From: Paenibacillus methanolicus
Lineage (GTDB): Bacteria > Bacillota > Bacilli > Paenibacillales > Paenibacillaceae
NCBI RefSeq assembly: GCF_008124765.1
Contig: NZ_VNHS01000002.1
Coordinates: forward strand, 310,001 to 374,000
Length of the DNA: 64,000 bases
Direction of reading: 5' to 3'
Positions 8,306-16,908 of the stretch are shown in pieces (position 1 is the stretch's first letter; the number at the start of each line of letters is the position of its first letter). The notes beneath the pieces were generated by a model. The model had not been told where the DNA came from. It was given only the letters and a program-made list of their open reading frames with translations, and searched no databases. A program made the position numbers and the translations under genes.

Positions 8306-9130
8306 TTACAGGCCATAAAACCTGACGGCGTTGCGGTATAACGCTTCGGCCGCTTCTTCGGGCCGAATGCCTTTGATCGCCGCGATCTCGTTCGCCACGT
8401 CGCGAACCATCCCCGGCTTCGTCGCGCGTCCCGCGAACGGCCCCTCGAACGGCCACGGCCCATCCGTCTCCGTCATGAGCAGCGCAAGCGGATACGCGCG
8501 GACAAGCGTCCGGATCTCCGGCTCATATAGCACATCGGGCGTCACGGAGACCACGCAGCCCAGCGCGATCATTCGCTCTACCGTGGCGGCAGCGCCTTTG
8601 AACCAGTGAAAATGGGCGCGGGTCACGCGGTGCATCTCCAGCAAGTCGAGCGCCTTGTCCGCGTCTTCATACACGGCGTGAAGGACGATCGGCCGTCCCG
8701 TCTCCGCGGCGAAACGGACGAACTTCTCCAACAAATCCATATAACCCGATTCGTCGAATGCCGTTCCGGACGATTCCGTTTCGGTTCGCATGTAATAAGG
8801 CAGCCCGACCTCGCCGACCGCGAATCGTTCTCCGGCCGTATCGCGCGCCCGCATCCAGGCAAACAGCTCTTCGAGTTCCTCGTCCGCCGGCAGCGGCTGT
8901 TCCGGATGATACCCGTATGCGGGCATCACCCTCTCCGGCATTCGCATCGCCCATTCGCGCACGGTGCGCGAAGAGTTAAGATGCATGGACACGGCCACCA
9001 CGGCAGCTACGCCTTCGCGGAATGCTTCCTCCAGGAGCGGTCGCTGCTCCGCCGTCTCATAATGGTCCACATGAAGATGCGCGTCGATATAGAGAGACTG
9101 GGCATTAATCTTGTTATCCATTTCATTCAT
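8306..9130 (-). CDS. TatD-family metal-dependent hydrolase
   Basis: A 274-residue TIM-barrel hydrolase. Metal-ligand motifs of the TatD family are visible: D-A-H-L-H near residue 17, G-E-V-G-L near 106, L-H-A-V near 150, H-F-H-W near 173 and T-E-T-D-G near 219. TatD enzymes are 3'-5' exonucleases or deoxyribonucleases in some species, but the role of this divergent branch is unknown. It starts 9 bases after thiZ and is the last gene of the thiamine-precursor operon, so it may have a role in a pyrimidine salvage or hydrolysis step. That role is inference. Confidence 0.82.
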   Translation of the reverse strand: MNEMDNKINAQSLYIDAHLHVDHYETAEQRPLLEEAFREGVAAVVAVSMHLNSSRTVREWAMRMPERVMPAYGYHPEQPLPADEELEELFAWMRARDTAGERFAVGEVGLPYYMRTETESSGTAFDESGYMDLLEKFVRFAAETGRPIVLHAVYEDADKALDLLEMHRVTRAHFHWFKGAAATVERMIALGCVVSVTPDVLYEPEIRTLVRAYPLALLMTETDGPWPFEGPFAGRATKPGMVRDVANEIAAIKGIRPEEAAEALYRNAVRFYGL

Positions 9131-9139
9131 GACCTCGGC

Positions 9140-9931
9140 TCACCTCTTCCCCGTCAACGGACTTCGTCCGTCTGTCGGCTTCAGCATATCGTAGATCTCG
9201 AGCTTCAATTCGTTGAACAGCGGGTCGGTCCATAGCGACTCGCTGCGCGGACGCGCGAACGGCACCTCGATCTCCCTCGCGACGCAAGCGGGCGAAGGCG
9301 ATAAGACGAGGATCCGGTCCGACAGCAGCAGCGCCTCCTCGATGCTATGCGTCACGAACAGCACGGAGCGGCGGTCCGCCTCCCAGAGCGACAGCAGCCA
9401 TGTCTGCATATGCAGCCGGGTCAGCGCGTCCAGCGCGCCGAACGGCTCGTCCAGGCACATGAGCCGCTGCGGGGAGAGGAGCGCGCGCAGGAACGATACG
9501 CGCTGCTGCATGCCGCCCGACAGCGTATCGGGATAAGCATCGGCTTCCCCGGCCAACCCGACGCGAGCCAGCCATTCGGAGGTTTGCGATTCGGCCTCGT
9601 GCCGGTCGAGGCCGGCGATTGTCAGCGCCATGACGATATTGGCCCGAACGGTCAGCCACGGCAAGAGCGATGCGGACTGCGGCATATACGCGATGCGTCC
9701 GCGCTCGCCCGTGACGAGCCGGCCGTCCATGCGGATTTCCCCGCTCGTCGGCCGCTCCAGCCCGCCGATCAGATGAAACAGCGTCGATTTGCCGCTGCCG
9801 GAAGGACCGATAATGGAGACAAACTCGCCTTCTTTCACGTGAAACGAAACATCGCCTAGAACACGCTTCGCGCCTCGTCCTTCCGAGAACGTCTTCCCGA
9901 TGCCGGTTATTTCCAACGCGAAATCCGTCAT
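9140..9931 (-). CDS. thiZ: ABC transporter ATPase for thiamine pyrimidine precursor
   Basis: A 263-residue ATPase of the nitrate/taurine/HMP importer class. Walker A is G-P-S-G-S-G-K-S near residue 40, signature L-S-G-G-M-Q-Q-R near 133, and Walker B L-M-C-L-D-E-P-F near 153; the H-loop is V-T-H-S. The start ATG overlaps the stop of the permease gene by one base (TAATG), indicating translational coupling. Placement behind a TPP riboswitch identifies the likely substrate as a thiamine pyrimidine such as formylaminopyrimidine or HMP. Confidence 0.9.
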   Translation of the reverse strand: MTDFALEITGIGKTFSEGRGAKRVLGDVSFHVKEGEFVSIIGPSGSGKSTLFHLIGGLERPTSGEIRMDGRLVTGERGRIAYMPQSASLLPWLTVRANIVMALTIAGLDRHEAESQTSEWLARVGLAGEADAYPDTLSGGMQQRVSFLRALLSPQRLMCLDEPFGALDALTRLHMQTWLLSLWEADRRSVLFVTHSIEEALLLSDRILVLSPSPACVAREIEVPFARPRSESLWTDPLFNELKLEIYDMLKPTDGRSPLTGKR

Positions 9932-10704
9932 TAGACGCCTCCCTCCTTCCGTACCTTCCACCGGATCGAATATCGCTCGATGAGCGCGATGACGCCGAAC
10001 AGAAGCAGACTGAACAGGACGATGATCAGAATGCCCGCAAACACGCGGCTCGTCTCCCAACCGTTGGACGAGAGCCGGATGTAGAAGCCCAACCCTTCGT
10101 TCGATCCGAGCGCTTCCGCATAGATGGCTCCGATCACGCAGTAGGAGGCCGCGATCTTCAGCCCCGAGAACAGATGACTGAGCGCGCCCGGAAGTTCCAG
10201 CTTCCAGAACAATTGACGCTTGTCCGCTCCGATCATCCTCATGTAGTGAATAAGCTTCGGATCCGCCTGCTGTAGTCCGGATAGCATCGAGACGCTGACC
10301 GGGAAGAAACAGACCAAGATGAGCAGGATAAGTTTCGGAAGCACGCCGAACCCGAACCAGATGACGAGCAGATCGCCAAGGACGATGACCGGGACGTTCT
10401 GCGTCAGCACGAGCAGCGGATAAAGCCCGGCGCGAGCGCCCGGAATTAAATGCAGCAAAGCGGCGAGCCCAAGGCCCGCCGCCGTACCTGCCGCAAATCC
10501 GAGCAGCGTCAGTCGAACCGTCGCCGCCGCGTGTCCCATCAGTCTTGGCCATTCCGCCGCCATCTCTTGAAATATCGCCAGCGGCGAAGGCAGAATCCAC
10601 GCCTCGATGGCAAACAACGACACCGCCGCCTGCCAAAGCGCGAGGAAGCCGAGGAGGCAGGCGGCCGGAGGGATTATTTTGCGAAAGCTCCGGCTATTGC
10701 CCAT
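9931..10704 (-). CDS. thiX: ABC transporter permease for thiamine pyrimidine precursor
   Basis: A 257-residue inner-membrane permease with about six spans. The cytoplasmic coupling loop with the EAA-type motif is seen around L-P-G-A-L-S-H-L-F-S-G-L-K (about residues 170-185). It belongs to the same family as SsuC/TauC/ThiX. The start overlaps the end of the YkoF-like gene by 11 bases and the stop overlaps thiZ by one base. It acts with ThiY and ThiZ. Confidence 0.9.
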   Translation of the reverse strand: MGNSRSFRKIIPPAACLLGFLALWQAAVSLFAIEAWILPSPLAIFQEMAAEWPRLMGHAAATVRLTLLGFAAGTAAGLGLAALLHLIPGARAGLYPLLVLTQNVPVIVLGDLLVIWFGFGVLPKLILLILVCFFPVSVSMLSGLQQADPKLIHYMRMIGADKRQLFWKLELPGALSHLFSGLKIAASYCVIGAIYAEALGSNEGLGFYIRLSSNGWETSRVFAGILIIVLFSLLLFGVIALIERYSIRWKVRKEGGV

Positions 10705-10996
10705 CCGGATATTTCTCGAGAAGACGTCCCATAGAAGCGCCGTTCTCCGGGTTATAGTAGATTTTGATCTGCGAGATAACCGATAGACAGCCCATCTCCG
10801 TCATCGCTTCGTTCATCTGCCGCACGACTTCCAGCAGCTGGGTCAACTCGCCTTCCATCGTCGTCTCGAGCGGGGCGACGCGGTATGGCACGCCAGCCGA
10901 TTTGATGATGTCGATCGCGCGGTCCACATACGGGATGACGCTCTCGCCGCCGGGCGTCGTCGGTAAAATTTGAATGCTTACGAGTGCGTTGGCCAT
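10694..10996 (-). CDS. Thiamine-binding MTH1187/YkoF-like protein
   Basis: A 100-residue protein of the MTH1187/YkoF (DUF77) family, small ferredoxin-like-fold proteins that bind thiamine or its pyrimidine moiety. Typical features are the N-terminal V-S-I-Q-I-L-P strand, P-Y-V-D-R-A-I-D-I-I-K-S-A-G-V-P-Y and P-L-E-T-T-M-E-G-E. ATG 10996 was chosen; a GTG three codons upstream is also possible. It lies between thiY and thiX, under the same TPP riboswitch. Confidence 0.87.
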   Translation of the reverse strand: MANALVSIQILPTTPGGESVIPYVDRAIDIIKSAGVPYRVAPLETTMEGELTQLLEVVRQMNEAMTEMGCLSVISQIKIYYNPENGASMGRLLEKYPDGQ

Positions 10997-11046
10997 GGAC
11001 GGCACCGCCTTTCTTCTTGGTCGCGTTATTGGTTATTTCGTATTCG

Positions 11047-12126
11047 TTATTGCGGAAGGAACTCGTTCGTGAATGCCTGCTCGGCCTCCAGCTCCTTGTC
11101 GAGGAGCTTATGGTCGAACATCCACTGCGCGTAATTCTGCCACACTTCCAGCTTCTGCTCGCCCCAACGCGGCGCGTCGTCCTGATATTTCGGACTGAGC
11201 CACTTCTGGCTGGCGCGCACGAGCTCCGCGTTCAAATCCGGCTCGGCCTTGATCAGCACCTCCGCCGCATCGTCCGGATTCTCGATCGCGTATTGGTAGC
11301 CTTCGGCCGCTCCCGCGACGAACGCCTGCACGAGGTCCTTCTTCTCCGCGATCATCTTCTCGCTCGTCGCGAGCACAGGCGTATAATAATCCAGTTTATC
11401 GCTATAGTCGGTCAAATACACCATGTTCAGCTTCTCGCCGCGCAGCTCCGCTTCGACGCCGGTCCACGCATAGTAGATCCAGGCAAAGTCGATGTTGCGC
11501 TTGACGGCCGTGAAGAAATCCGCGTCGCCGATGCTGATGTTGGTCACCTTGGAGACGTCCGCCTGCTCCTCTTGCATGAGCGATTCGATGACCGCCTGCT
11601 CCGCCGGCGAGCCCCAGCCGCCGTACGTCTTGCCCTCGAAATCCTTCGGCGTCTTGATGCCTTTGTCCGCCGGGGACGCGAAGCCGGACGTATTATGCTG
11701 GATGACCGCGGCCAGCGAGACGAGCGGCACGCCTTGGATACGCGCCTGCGTAATCCCCTCTTGATAGCTGACCCCGAATTCCGCCGCGCCGGAGGCGATC
11801 ATTTTGTCCGCGCCCGCTTCGGTGGGCTGAATGATCTCCACGTCAAGCCCATGCTCGCGGAAGAAGCCTTTGTCGCGCGCCACGTATAAGCCCGTATGAT
11901 TCGTATTCGGCGTCCAGTCGAGCACGACCTTCACCTTCGTCGGCGGCTGATCGGCATTCGTGCCGGCCGATTCGTTAGCCGCCGCGTTGCCGCCTGCCGC
12001 CCCCGCATCGGCGTTGCCCGCCTGATTATTATTCTTCGTTCCGCACCCCGTCAACGCCAACAATGCCAATGCAAGCACCATTACCCCTATCGCGCCTCGT
12101 CTGATCTTCCTGCTCATCTTCGTCAT
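11047..12126 (-). CDS. thiY: Thiamine pyrimidine-binding lipoprotein (NMT1/THI5-like)
   Basis: A 359-residue substrate-binding lipoprotein. The signal peptide ends in L-A-L-T-G-C (Cys near residue 28), followed by an N/A/G-rich linker. The mature part is NMT1/THI5-like: V-V-L-D-W-T-P-N-T-N-H-T-G-L-Y near residue 68 and G-A-A-E-F-G-V-S-Y near 110 are hallmarks. In ThiY this fold captures formylaminopyrimidine derived from degraded thiamine. AGGAG lies 5 bases before the ATG. The gene is first of the thiY-ykoF-thiX-thiZ-tatD operon. Confidence 0.92.
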   Translation of the reverse strand: MTKMSRKIRRGAIGVMVLALALLALTGCGTKNNNQAGNADAGAAGGNAAANESAGTNADQPPTKVKVVLDWTPNTNHTGLYVARDKGFFREHGLDVEIIQPTEAGADKMIASGAAEFGVSYQEGITQARIQGVPLVSLAAVIQHNTSGFASPADKGIKTPKDFEGKTYGGWGSPAEQAVIESLMQEEQADVSKVTNISIGDADFFTAVKRNIDFAWIYYAWTGVEAELRGEKLNMVYLTDYSDKLDYYTPVLATSEKMIAEKKDLVQAFVAGAAEGYQYAIENPDDAAEVLIKAEPDLNAELVRASQKWLSPKYQDDAPRWGEQKLEVWQNYAQWMFDHKLLDKELEAEQAFTNEFLPQ

Positions 12127-12187
12127 CTGCTCCTCTCTCGTGCTCCTCGCCTGCGACTTATCTCCCCTTCTGTCAATTCCAGCACAA

Positions 12188-12220
12188 GAAAAAGCGCCTT
12201 CCCAGTCAGGAAGACGCTTC
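12188..12220 (-). terminator. Riboswitch-controlled intrinsic terminator upstream of thiY
   Basis: AAGCGTCTTCC pairs with GGAAGGCGCTT, followed by TTTTTCTT. It lies between the TPP aptamer and thiY, the expected expression platform for transcription attenuation. Confidence 0.85.
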
Positions 12221-12269
12221 GATTATTGCTTCGAAAATACCCATAATCCGGCGTGACATGTTCGCGGCC

Positions 12270-12372
12270 GAACGGGCGTTGCAATCCTACGCTGGCATTA
12301 TCCAGATCAGGTTACGGGTCGGGATTCGCATCGGGATCCCCTCTCAGCCGGCCATACATCCAGCTCCCCCTG
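12270..12372 (-). promoter_or_regulatory. TPP riboswitch (THI box)
   Basis: On the minus strand the aptamer contains the diagnostic CTGAGAGG (pyrimidine-sensing J3-2/P2-P3 region) and ACCTGATCTGGATAATGCC followed by AGCGTAGG (pyrophosphate-sensing arm). These are the most conserved THI-box blocks. A terminator and then thiY follow, so TPP binding should cause premature termination of the uptake operon. Confidence 0.95.
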
Positions 12373-12397
12373 TTATATGAAAGTCGTTGCTTCGCCT

Positions 12398-12403
12398 ATT
12401 ATA
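12398..12403 (-). promoter_or_regulatory. Promoter -10 element of the thi operon
   Basis: A consensus TATAAT lies about 26 bases before the aptamer on the minus strand. No good -35 sequence is visible 16-18 bases upstream (TGGCAA is the best), so assignment rests on the -10 and position. Confidence 0.55.
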
Positions 12404-12431
12404 GCAGACGAGGACAAAATTGCCAGCCTTT

Positions 12432-13106
12432 TTATCGCGGCCCGCGAAACTTCTGCGTGTATGCTCTCGCTTCTTCCGCGTTCGTCACCCGGTTGCGGCC
12501 CCATTCGAACAAAATGCGGTCGATATAGCGCAGATGCACTTTTCCCGCGAACACCGCTTCCTTCAACGCGAAGCGGATCAGCTCGTCCGAATACCGGTCC
12601 TGGTCGATCCAGATGCTGATCGTCTCGCATTCCATCGGCGAGAGCGGCCGCCCGAATTCCTGCTCGAAGACCGAGAATAGATCGGTCGCCTTGACCTCAG
12701 GCGCCCGCTCCGCCCGGCTTGCCTGCATCGATTCGCGCGTACCGTCCGACAGCCACTCGGCCGAGCGGATTACCCAACCGTCCCAGTTATAACACTCCGA
12801 CTGCACGCCTGTCAGTTGATCGAAGTGCTCGTCGATGGTCAGGAAGCCTTCCTTCATGAGGCGGCTTAACATCTGATGGGCGGTCTTCGGCGTGACGCCA
12901 AGCCGGTCCGCCAGCTGCTCCGGAGTCGGAAAGTCGACGCCTTCCAGCTGACGGAACGACATTAGCTGGAGCAGCAGCAGAAATTCGGTATCGGACAGTC
13001 CGATGCCATGATAAGCGCGGAGCAAGCCGGCCGGCACAACGAGGCTGCCGCCGTTCATGGCGGACGCCATCCCCCTGGCGTAGGCTTTCCACATCTCGTT
13101 ACTCAT
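12432..13106 (-). CDS. dnaD: DNA replication initiation protein DnaD
   Basis: A 224-residue primosome protein that loads helicase with DnaB and DnaI in Firmicutes. The N-terminal winged helix (about 20-95: L-S-D-T-E-F-L-L-L-L-Q-L, then T-P-E-Q-L-A-D-R-L-G-V-T) and the C-terminal DnaB_2 domain (about 143-205, with W-I-D-Q-D-R-Y-S-D-E-L-I and Y-I-D-R-I-L-F-E-W) are both present. It follows asnS as in B. subtilis, but nth does not follow. No clear terminator separates it from the thi promoter downstream. Confidence 0.92.
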   Translation of the reverse strand: MSNEMWKAYARGMASAMNGGSLVVPAGLLRAYHGIGLSDTEFLLLLQLMSFRQLEGVDFPTPEQLADRLGVTPKTAHQMLSRLMKEGFLTIDEHFDQLTGVQSECYNWDGWVIRSAEWLSDGTRESMQASRAERAPEVKATDLFSVFEQEFGRPLSPMECETISIWIDQDRYSDELIRFALKEAVFAGKVHLRYIDRILFEWGRNRVTNAEEARAYTQKFRGPR

Positions 13107-13145
13107 CCGCTTCCCCTCTTCCTTCGCCCGCTAGCCAACCGGCGA

Positions 13146-14441
13146 TTACGGATACAGACGATACAGCATCCGCGGGAACGGAATCGTCTCGCGCACGTGA
13201 TCCAGCCCGCAGATCCACGCGACCGTGCGCTCGAGACCGAGTCCGAAGCCCGAATGCGGCACGGAGCCGTATTTGCGCAGGTCGAGATACCATTGGTACG
13301 CCTCTTCGGACAATTCATGTTCCTTGAAGCGTTCTGCCAACAGCTCCGGATCGTCGATCCGCTGGGAACCGCCGATGATCTCGCCATAGCCTTCCGGCGC
13401 GATCATATCCGCGCACAGCACGACTTCCGGACGATTCGGGTCCGGCTTCATGTAGAACGCCTTGAACGACGCCGGATAATGCGTGATGAAGACCGGCTTG
13501 TCGTAGTTCTCGGCGATCGCCGTCTCGTGCGGCGCGCCGAAATCTTCGCCCCATGGAATGTCGAAGCCTTGCTCGTTCAAGAACTTAATCGCGTCGTCGT
13601 ACGTGATCCGCGGGAACGGCGCTTGAATCGCCTCCAGCTTGGACAAGTCGCGGCCAATCGCTTCCAGCTCCTTGCGGCAGTTCGTCAAGACGGACTGCAC
13701 GACATAGCTGATGAATTGCTCCTGCACGCGCAGGTTCTCCTCATGGTCGACGAACGCCATCTCCGGCTCGATCATCCAGAATTCGATCAGGTGTCGGCGC
13801 GTCTTGGACTTCTCGGCGCGGAACGTCGGTCCGAACGAATACACTTTGCCGAGCGCCATCGCCGCTGCTTCCATGTACAGCTGACCGCTCTGGGTCAGGT
13901 ACGCGTCTTCTTCGAAATATTTGGTATGGAACAGATTCGTCGTGCCTTCGCAAGAGGAAGGCGTTAGAATCGGCGGATCGACCAGCGTGAAATCGCGCTC
14001 GTCGAAGAAACGCTGGATCGCGCGGATGATCTCGGCGCGGATGACCATGATCGCCCGCTGCTTCGGCGTGCGGAGCCACAGGTGGCGGCGATCCATCAAG
14101 TAGTCGACCCCGTGCTCCTTCGGCGTGATCGGATATTCTTCGGTTAGCTGAATGACTTCGATGTCCTCCACCGTCAGCTCGTAGCCGGATTGGCTGCGCG
14201 GCTCTTCGCGCACGATCCCCTTCACGTAAACCGAGGATTCCTGCGTCAGCGACTTGGCCGTGTTCCACACTTCTTCGGAAACTTCGCTCTTCACGATAAC
14301 GCCTTGAATATATCCCGTACCGTCGCGCAGCTGCAAAAACTGAATTTTGCCGCTGGAGCGCTTGTTGTTGATCCAGCCGCCCATCCAGACGGACTGACCC
14401 GCATGCCCGCCAATCTGTTTAATCGTCGTTAATGTTCTCAT
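13146..14441 (-). CDS. asnS: Asparaginyl-tRNA synthetase
   Basis: A 431-residue class IIb synthetase charging tRNA-Asn. The N-terminal OB-fold anticodon-binding domain spans about 1-110 (V-W-M-G-G-W-I). The catalytic domain has motif 2 around [11 protein letters not shown] and motif 3 G-F-G-L-G-L-E-R near the C-terminus. ATG 14441 has AAGGAAGG at the right distance; the TTG two codons upstream does not. It is in an operon after ackA and before dnaD, with gaps of 40-50 bases. Confidence 0.95.
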   Translation of the reverse strand: MRTLTTIKQIGGHAGQSVWMGGWINNKRSSGKIQFLQLRDGTGYIQGVIVKSEVSEEVWNTAKSLTQESSVYVKGIVREEPRSQSGYELTVEDIEVIQLTEEYPITPKEHGVDYLMDRRHLWLRTPKQRAIMVIRAEIIRAIQRFFDERDFTLVDPPILTPSSCEGTTNLFHTKYFEEDAYLTQSGQLYMEAAAMALGKVYSFGPTFRAEKSKTRRHLIEFWMIEPEMAFVDHEENLRVQEQFISYVVQSVLTNCRKELEAIGRDLSKLEAIQAPFPRITYDDAIKFLNEQGFDIPWGEDFGAPHETAIAENYDKPVFITHYPASFKAFYMKPDPNRPEVVLCADMIAPEGYGEIIGGSQRIDDPELLAERFKEHELSEEAYQWYLDLRKYGSVPHSGFGLGLERTVAWICGLDHVRETIPFPRMLYRLYP

Positions 14442-14488
14442 GGGCAACGCTTCCTTCCTTTGGTGTTCCTGATGCTTCTTTATCGTTA

Positions 14489-15691
14489 TTACTTGGTTTT
14501 CACGAGATTATACGTATCGCGCGCGATGAGCAGCTCCTCGTTGGTCGGGACCACGAGCACCTTTACTCGGGAGGCGTCGGTCGATATGAACCGCGCTTCC
14601 TTCGAACGGACGTCGTTGCGCGCATCGTCCAGCTCCGCGCCGAGGAACGTGATGCCGTCCACGACGGCTTTGCGCACGACGGATGAATTCTCGCCCACGC
14701 CGGCCGTGAACACGATCGCGTCAATGCCGTTCATTGCCGCTGCATACGCGCCGATGTACTTACGCAGACGATATGTATACATGTCGAAAGCGAGCTTCGC
14801 GTTCTTGTCGCCCTCTTTCATCGCGTCGGTAATCTCGCGCATGTCGCTGCTCAGGCCGCTGATCGCTTGCAGGCCGCTGTGCTTGTTCAGCATCGAGCTG
14901 ACTTCGCTCAGCGTTAAGTCTTCCTTGTTCATCGTGAACGGTACGATCGCCGGGTCCATGTCGCCGCTGCGCGTACCCATCATGAGCCCTTCGAGAGGCG
15001 TCAAGCCCATGCTCGTGTCGAACGATTTGCCTTCGAGAATCGCGGTGCAGCTTGCGCCGTTTCCGATGTGGCACGTGACCAACTTAAGCGACTTGAGCGG
15101 TTGGCCGATGACCTCTGCCGCCTTGTGGCTGACATAATCGTGCGATGTGCCGTGGAAACCGTAACGGCGGATTTTGTGGCGGCGGTACAGCACCATCGGA
15201 ATCGGATACAAGAACGATTCCTGCGGCATCGATTGGTGGAACGCCGTATCGAAGACGACCGCTTGCGGCACGCCCGGCAGATTCGCTTCGACGGCCAGAA
15301 TGCCCATCATCGCCGGCGGATTATGCAGCGGCGCCAAGTCGAACAGCTTGCGAATCTCGAGCTTCACTTCCGGCGTAACGACCGTCGACTGCTTGAAGCT
15401 CTCGCCGCCGTGCACGACGCGGTGGCCGACCGCTTTGATCTCGGTCATCGCCTTCAGCACGCCATGCTCCGCATGCGTCAGCAGATCGATGACTTTGCGC
15501 ACAGCCGTGTTGTGGTCCAGAATTTCGCTCACTTGGCGGACTTCCGGCTTGTCCGTCGGTTCGTGGGTCACGATGGAGGAATCCATGCCGATCCGTTCGA
15601 CGCGGCCCTGCGCGAGCACGGCTTCGTTCTTCATATTATACAGCTGGTACTTGAGCGACGAGCTGCCAGCGTTCATGACTAATACGATCAT
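14489..15691 (-). CDS. ackA: Acetate kinase
   Basis: A 400-residue ASKHA-fold kinase converting acetyl phosphate and ADP to acetate and ATP. Signature M-N-A-G-S-S-S at residues 6-12, active-site V-F-D-T-A-F-H-Q near 177, H-I-G-N-G-A-S near 208 and the G-V-G-E-N motif near 329 are all intact. The gene overlaps the upstream hbd gene by four bases (ATGA). Pairing with hbd suggests overflow or fermentative acyl-CoA metabolism. Butyrate kinase is excluded by the ackA-type signatures and length. Confidence 0.94.
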   Translation of the reverse strand: MIVLVMNAGSSSLKYQLYNMKNEAVLAQGRVERIGMDSSIVTHEPTDKPEVRQVSEILDHNTAVRKVIDLLTHAEHGVLKAMTEIKAVGHRVVHGGESFKQSTVVTPEVKLEIRKLFDLAPLHNPPAMMGILAVEANLPGVPQAVVFDTAFHQSMPQESFLYPIPMVLYRRHKIRRYGFHGTSHDYVSHKAAEVIGQPLKSLKLVTCHIGNGASCTAILEGKSFDTSMGLTPLEGLMMGTRSGDMDPAIVPFTMNKEDLTLSEVSSMLNKHSGLQAISGLSSDMREITDAMKEGDKNAKLAFDMYTYRLRKYIGAYAAAMNGIDAIVFTAGVGENSSVVRKAVVDGITFLGAELDDARNDVRSKEARFISTDASRVKVLVVPTNEELLIARDTYNLVKTK

Positions 15692-16560
15692 ATGCGGTCC
15701 CCGTCCTTATCATAATTGAAAAATCCGATGCCGGTCTTGATGCCCAAGTGTCCGGCGCGCACCATCTTCTTCAGTACGATCGAAGGGCGGTACTTCAGTT
15801 CCCCGTATTCGCGGAACATCCGGTCGAGCGCGGCAAGAACGGAGTCCAGGCCGAAGCGATCCGCCATCTCGAACGGTCCGTGCTGGAACGAGTAGCCGAT
15901 CCGCATCGCGCTGTCGATGTCCTCGGCGGAGGCGACGCCTTCCTCGAGCACGTGCAGCGCTTCGTTAATGAACAGGCAAATCAGACGCGTCGTCACGAAG
16001 CCCGGCGACTCGAATACCATGACGCCTTTCTTCTGAATGACGTCTTCGACGAATTCCTTCGTTTTGTTGAACGTATCGTCGCTCGTCTTCAGTCCGCGCA
16101 CGATTTCCACCAGATCGGTCTTCATGACCGGGTAGACGAAGTGCATGCCGATGACGCGTTCCGGATAAGCCGTCACGCCTGCAAGTTCGGTCAAGCTGAG
16201 CGTCGACGTATTGCTCGCCAGGATCACGTTCGGTCCGCAAAGACGGTCAAGTTGGTCGAACACGATTTTTTTGCTGTCCAAGTCCTCGGTGATCGTCTCG
16301 ATGACCAACTCGCAGCCCGACAGATCCGACAGCTTCTGAATCGGGTGAATCCGGTTGAGCACGAGCTTCTTCTCGGCTTGCGTCAACGCCCACTTCTCGA
16401 TTTGCTTATCCAAGCTGAGCTCGATCGCGCTCATCGCCTGCGAGAGGCGATCGGCCGATTGCTCGGTCACGTACACGTCCAGCCCCTTAAAGGCGAGCAT
16501 TTCCGCGATGCCTTGTCCCATCGTTCCAGCGCCAATGACGCCAACTTTACGTATGTTCAA
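15688..16560 (-). CDS. hbd: 3-hydroxybutyryl-CoA dehydrogenase
   Basis: NAD(P)-dependent oxidation of 3-hydroxyacyl-CoA to 3-ketoacyl-CoA, in butanoate or fatty acid metabolism. The 290-residue product has the Rossmann motif G-A-G-T-M-G-Q-G near residues 10-17, the catalytic H-F-V-Y-P-V and the 3HCDH C-terminal domain (G-F-V-T-T-R-L and G-I-G-F-F-N-Y). TTG 16560 is preferred because GGAGGATG sits 7 bases upstream; the ATG at 16575 overlaps this ribosome site. No thiolase or crotonase is adjacent. Confidence 0.88.
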   Translation of the reverse strand: MNIRKVGVIGAGTMGQGIAEMLAFKGLDVYVTEQSADRLSQAMSAIELSLDKQIEKWALTQAEKKLVLNRIHPIQKLSDLSGCELVIETITEDLDSKKIVFDQLDRLCGPNVILASNTSTLSLTELAGVTAYPERVIGMHFVYPVMKTDLVEIVRGLKTSDDTFNKTKEFVEDVIQKKGVMVFESPGFVTTRLICLFINEALHVLEEGVASAEDIDSAMRIGYSFQHGPFEMADRFGLDSVLAALDRMFREYGELKYRPSIVLKKMVRAGHLGIKTGIGFFNYDKDGDRI

Positions 16561-16692
16561 CGTTTCATCCTCCATTGCAGCAGATCGGTATATTTGTAGT
16601 ATAAGTGATGATCCGCTATCTATCCGCTCTATATTATAGCCGTTTTGAACCCCTCGGGCTAGTTGTTCCCCGAAGGCGCTTTTGAGACATTA

Positions 16693-16710
16693 TTGTGAAC
16701 AAAGTCGCAA
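16693..16710. promoter_or_regulatory. Candidate Rex operator upstream of hbd-ackA
   Basis: TTGTGAACAAAGTCGCAA matches the Rex consensus TTGTGAA-N4-TTCACAA at 12 of 14 defined positions. It lies about 60 bases upstream of the putative hbd -10. Rex is encoded at 21063-21722. The upstream position is not ideal for simple repression, so the call is tentative. Confidence 0.45.
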
Positions 16711-16837
16711 TTGTTAGGCAATATTAGCTTATTCGATAGGCCGTCCGAACAGGTTCGTTCAGATGAATTCGGCGTCAATGAACTTTTCGGCGGATTATTC
16801 GGCTTATCGGCACGTCATATAGCTGGCTGAACAAGGT

Positions 16838-16870
16838 GAAACGGCTGGCGCGTCTTGAGGCGGCGACGCA
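16838..16870. repeat. Dispersed intergenic hairpin repeat, copy 1
   Basis: A GAAACGGCTG block followed by a GC-rich imperfect inverted repeat (GCGTC/GACGC). Two related copies occur at 56085-56127 and 63957-64000, all next to transcription-unit boundaries. This copy is the most diverged. Confidence 0.4.
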
Positions 16871-16873
16871 AAA

Positions 16874-16903
16874 ACGCCGTACAGCATATGCTGTACGGCA
16901 TCG
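16874..16903 (-). terminator. Terminator after FtsH-like gene, perfect palindrome
   Basis: A 24-base perfect palindrome built on GCCGTACAGCAT and its complement lies 5 bases past the stop codon and is followed on the minus strand by TTTTT. Confidence 0.8.
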
Positions 16904-16908
16904 TTCGG

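Larger units (their letters stand above)
16561..16908. other. Intergenic region upstream of hbd
   Basis: About 350 bases. It holds a TATAAT at 16630-16635 (minus strand, weak -35) as the likely hbd promoter, a candidate Rex operator at 16693-16710, one copy of a dispersed hairpin repeat at 16838-16870, and the terminator of the FtsH-like gene. Confidence 0.5.

Noticed and set aside
13008..13967. Plus-strand open frame of 319 codons opposite asnS/dnaD
   Set aside because: Arg/His/Phe-rich antisense shadow with no ribosome site and no family resemblance.
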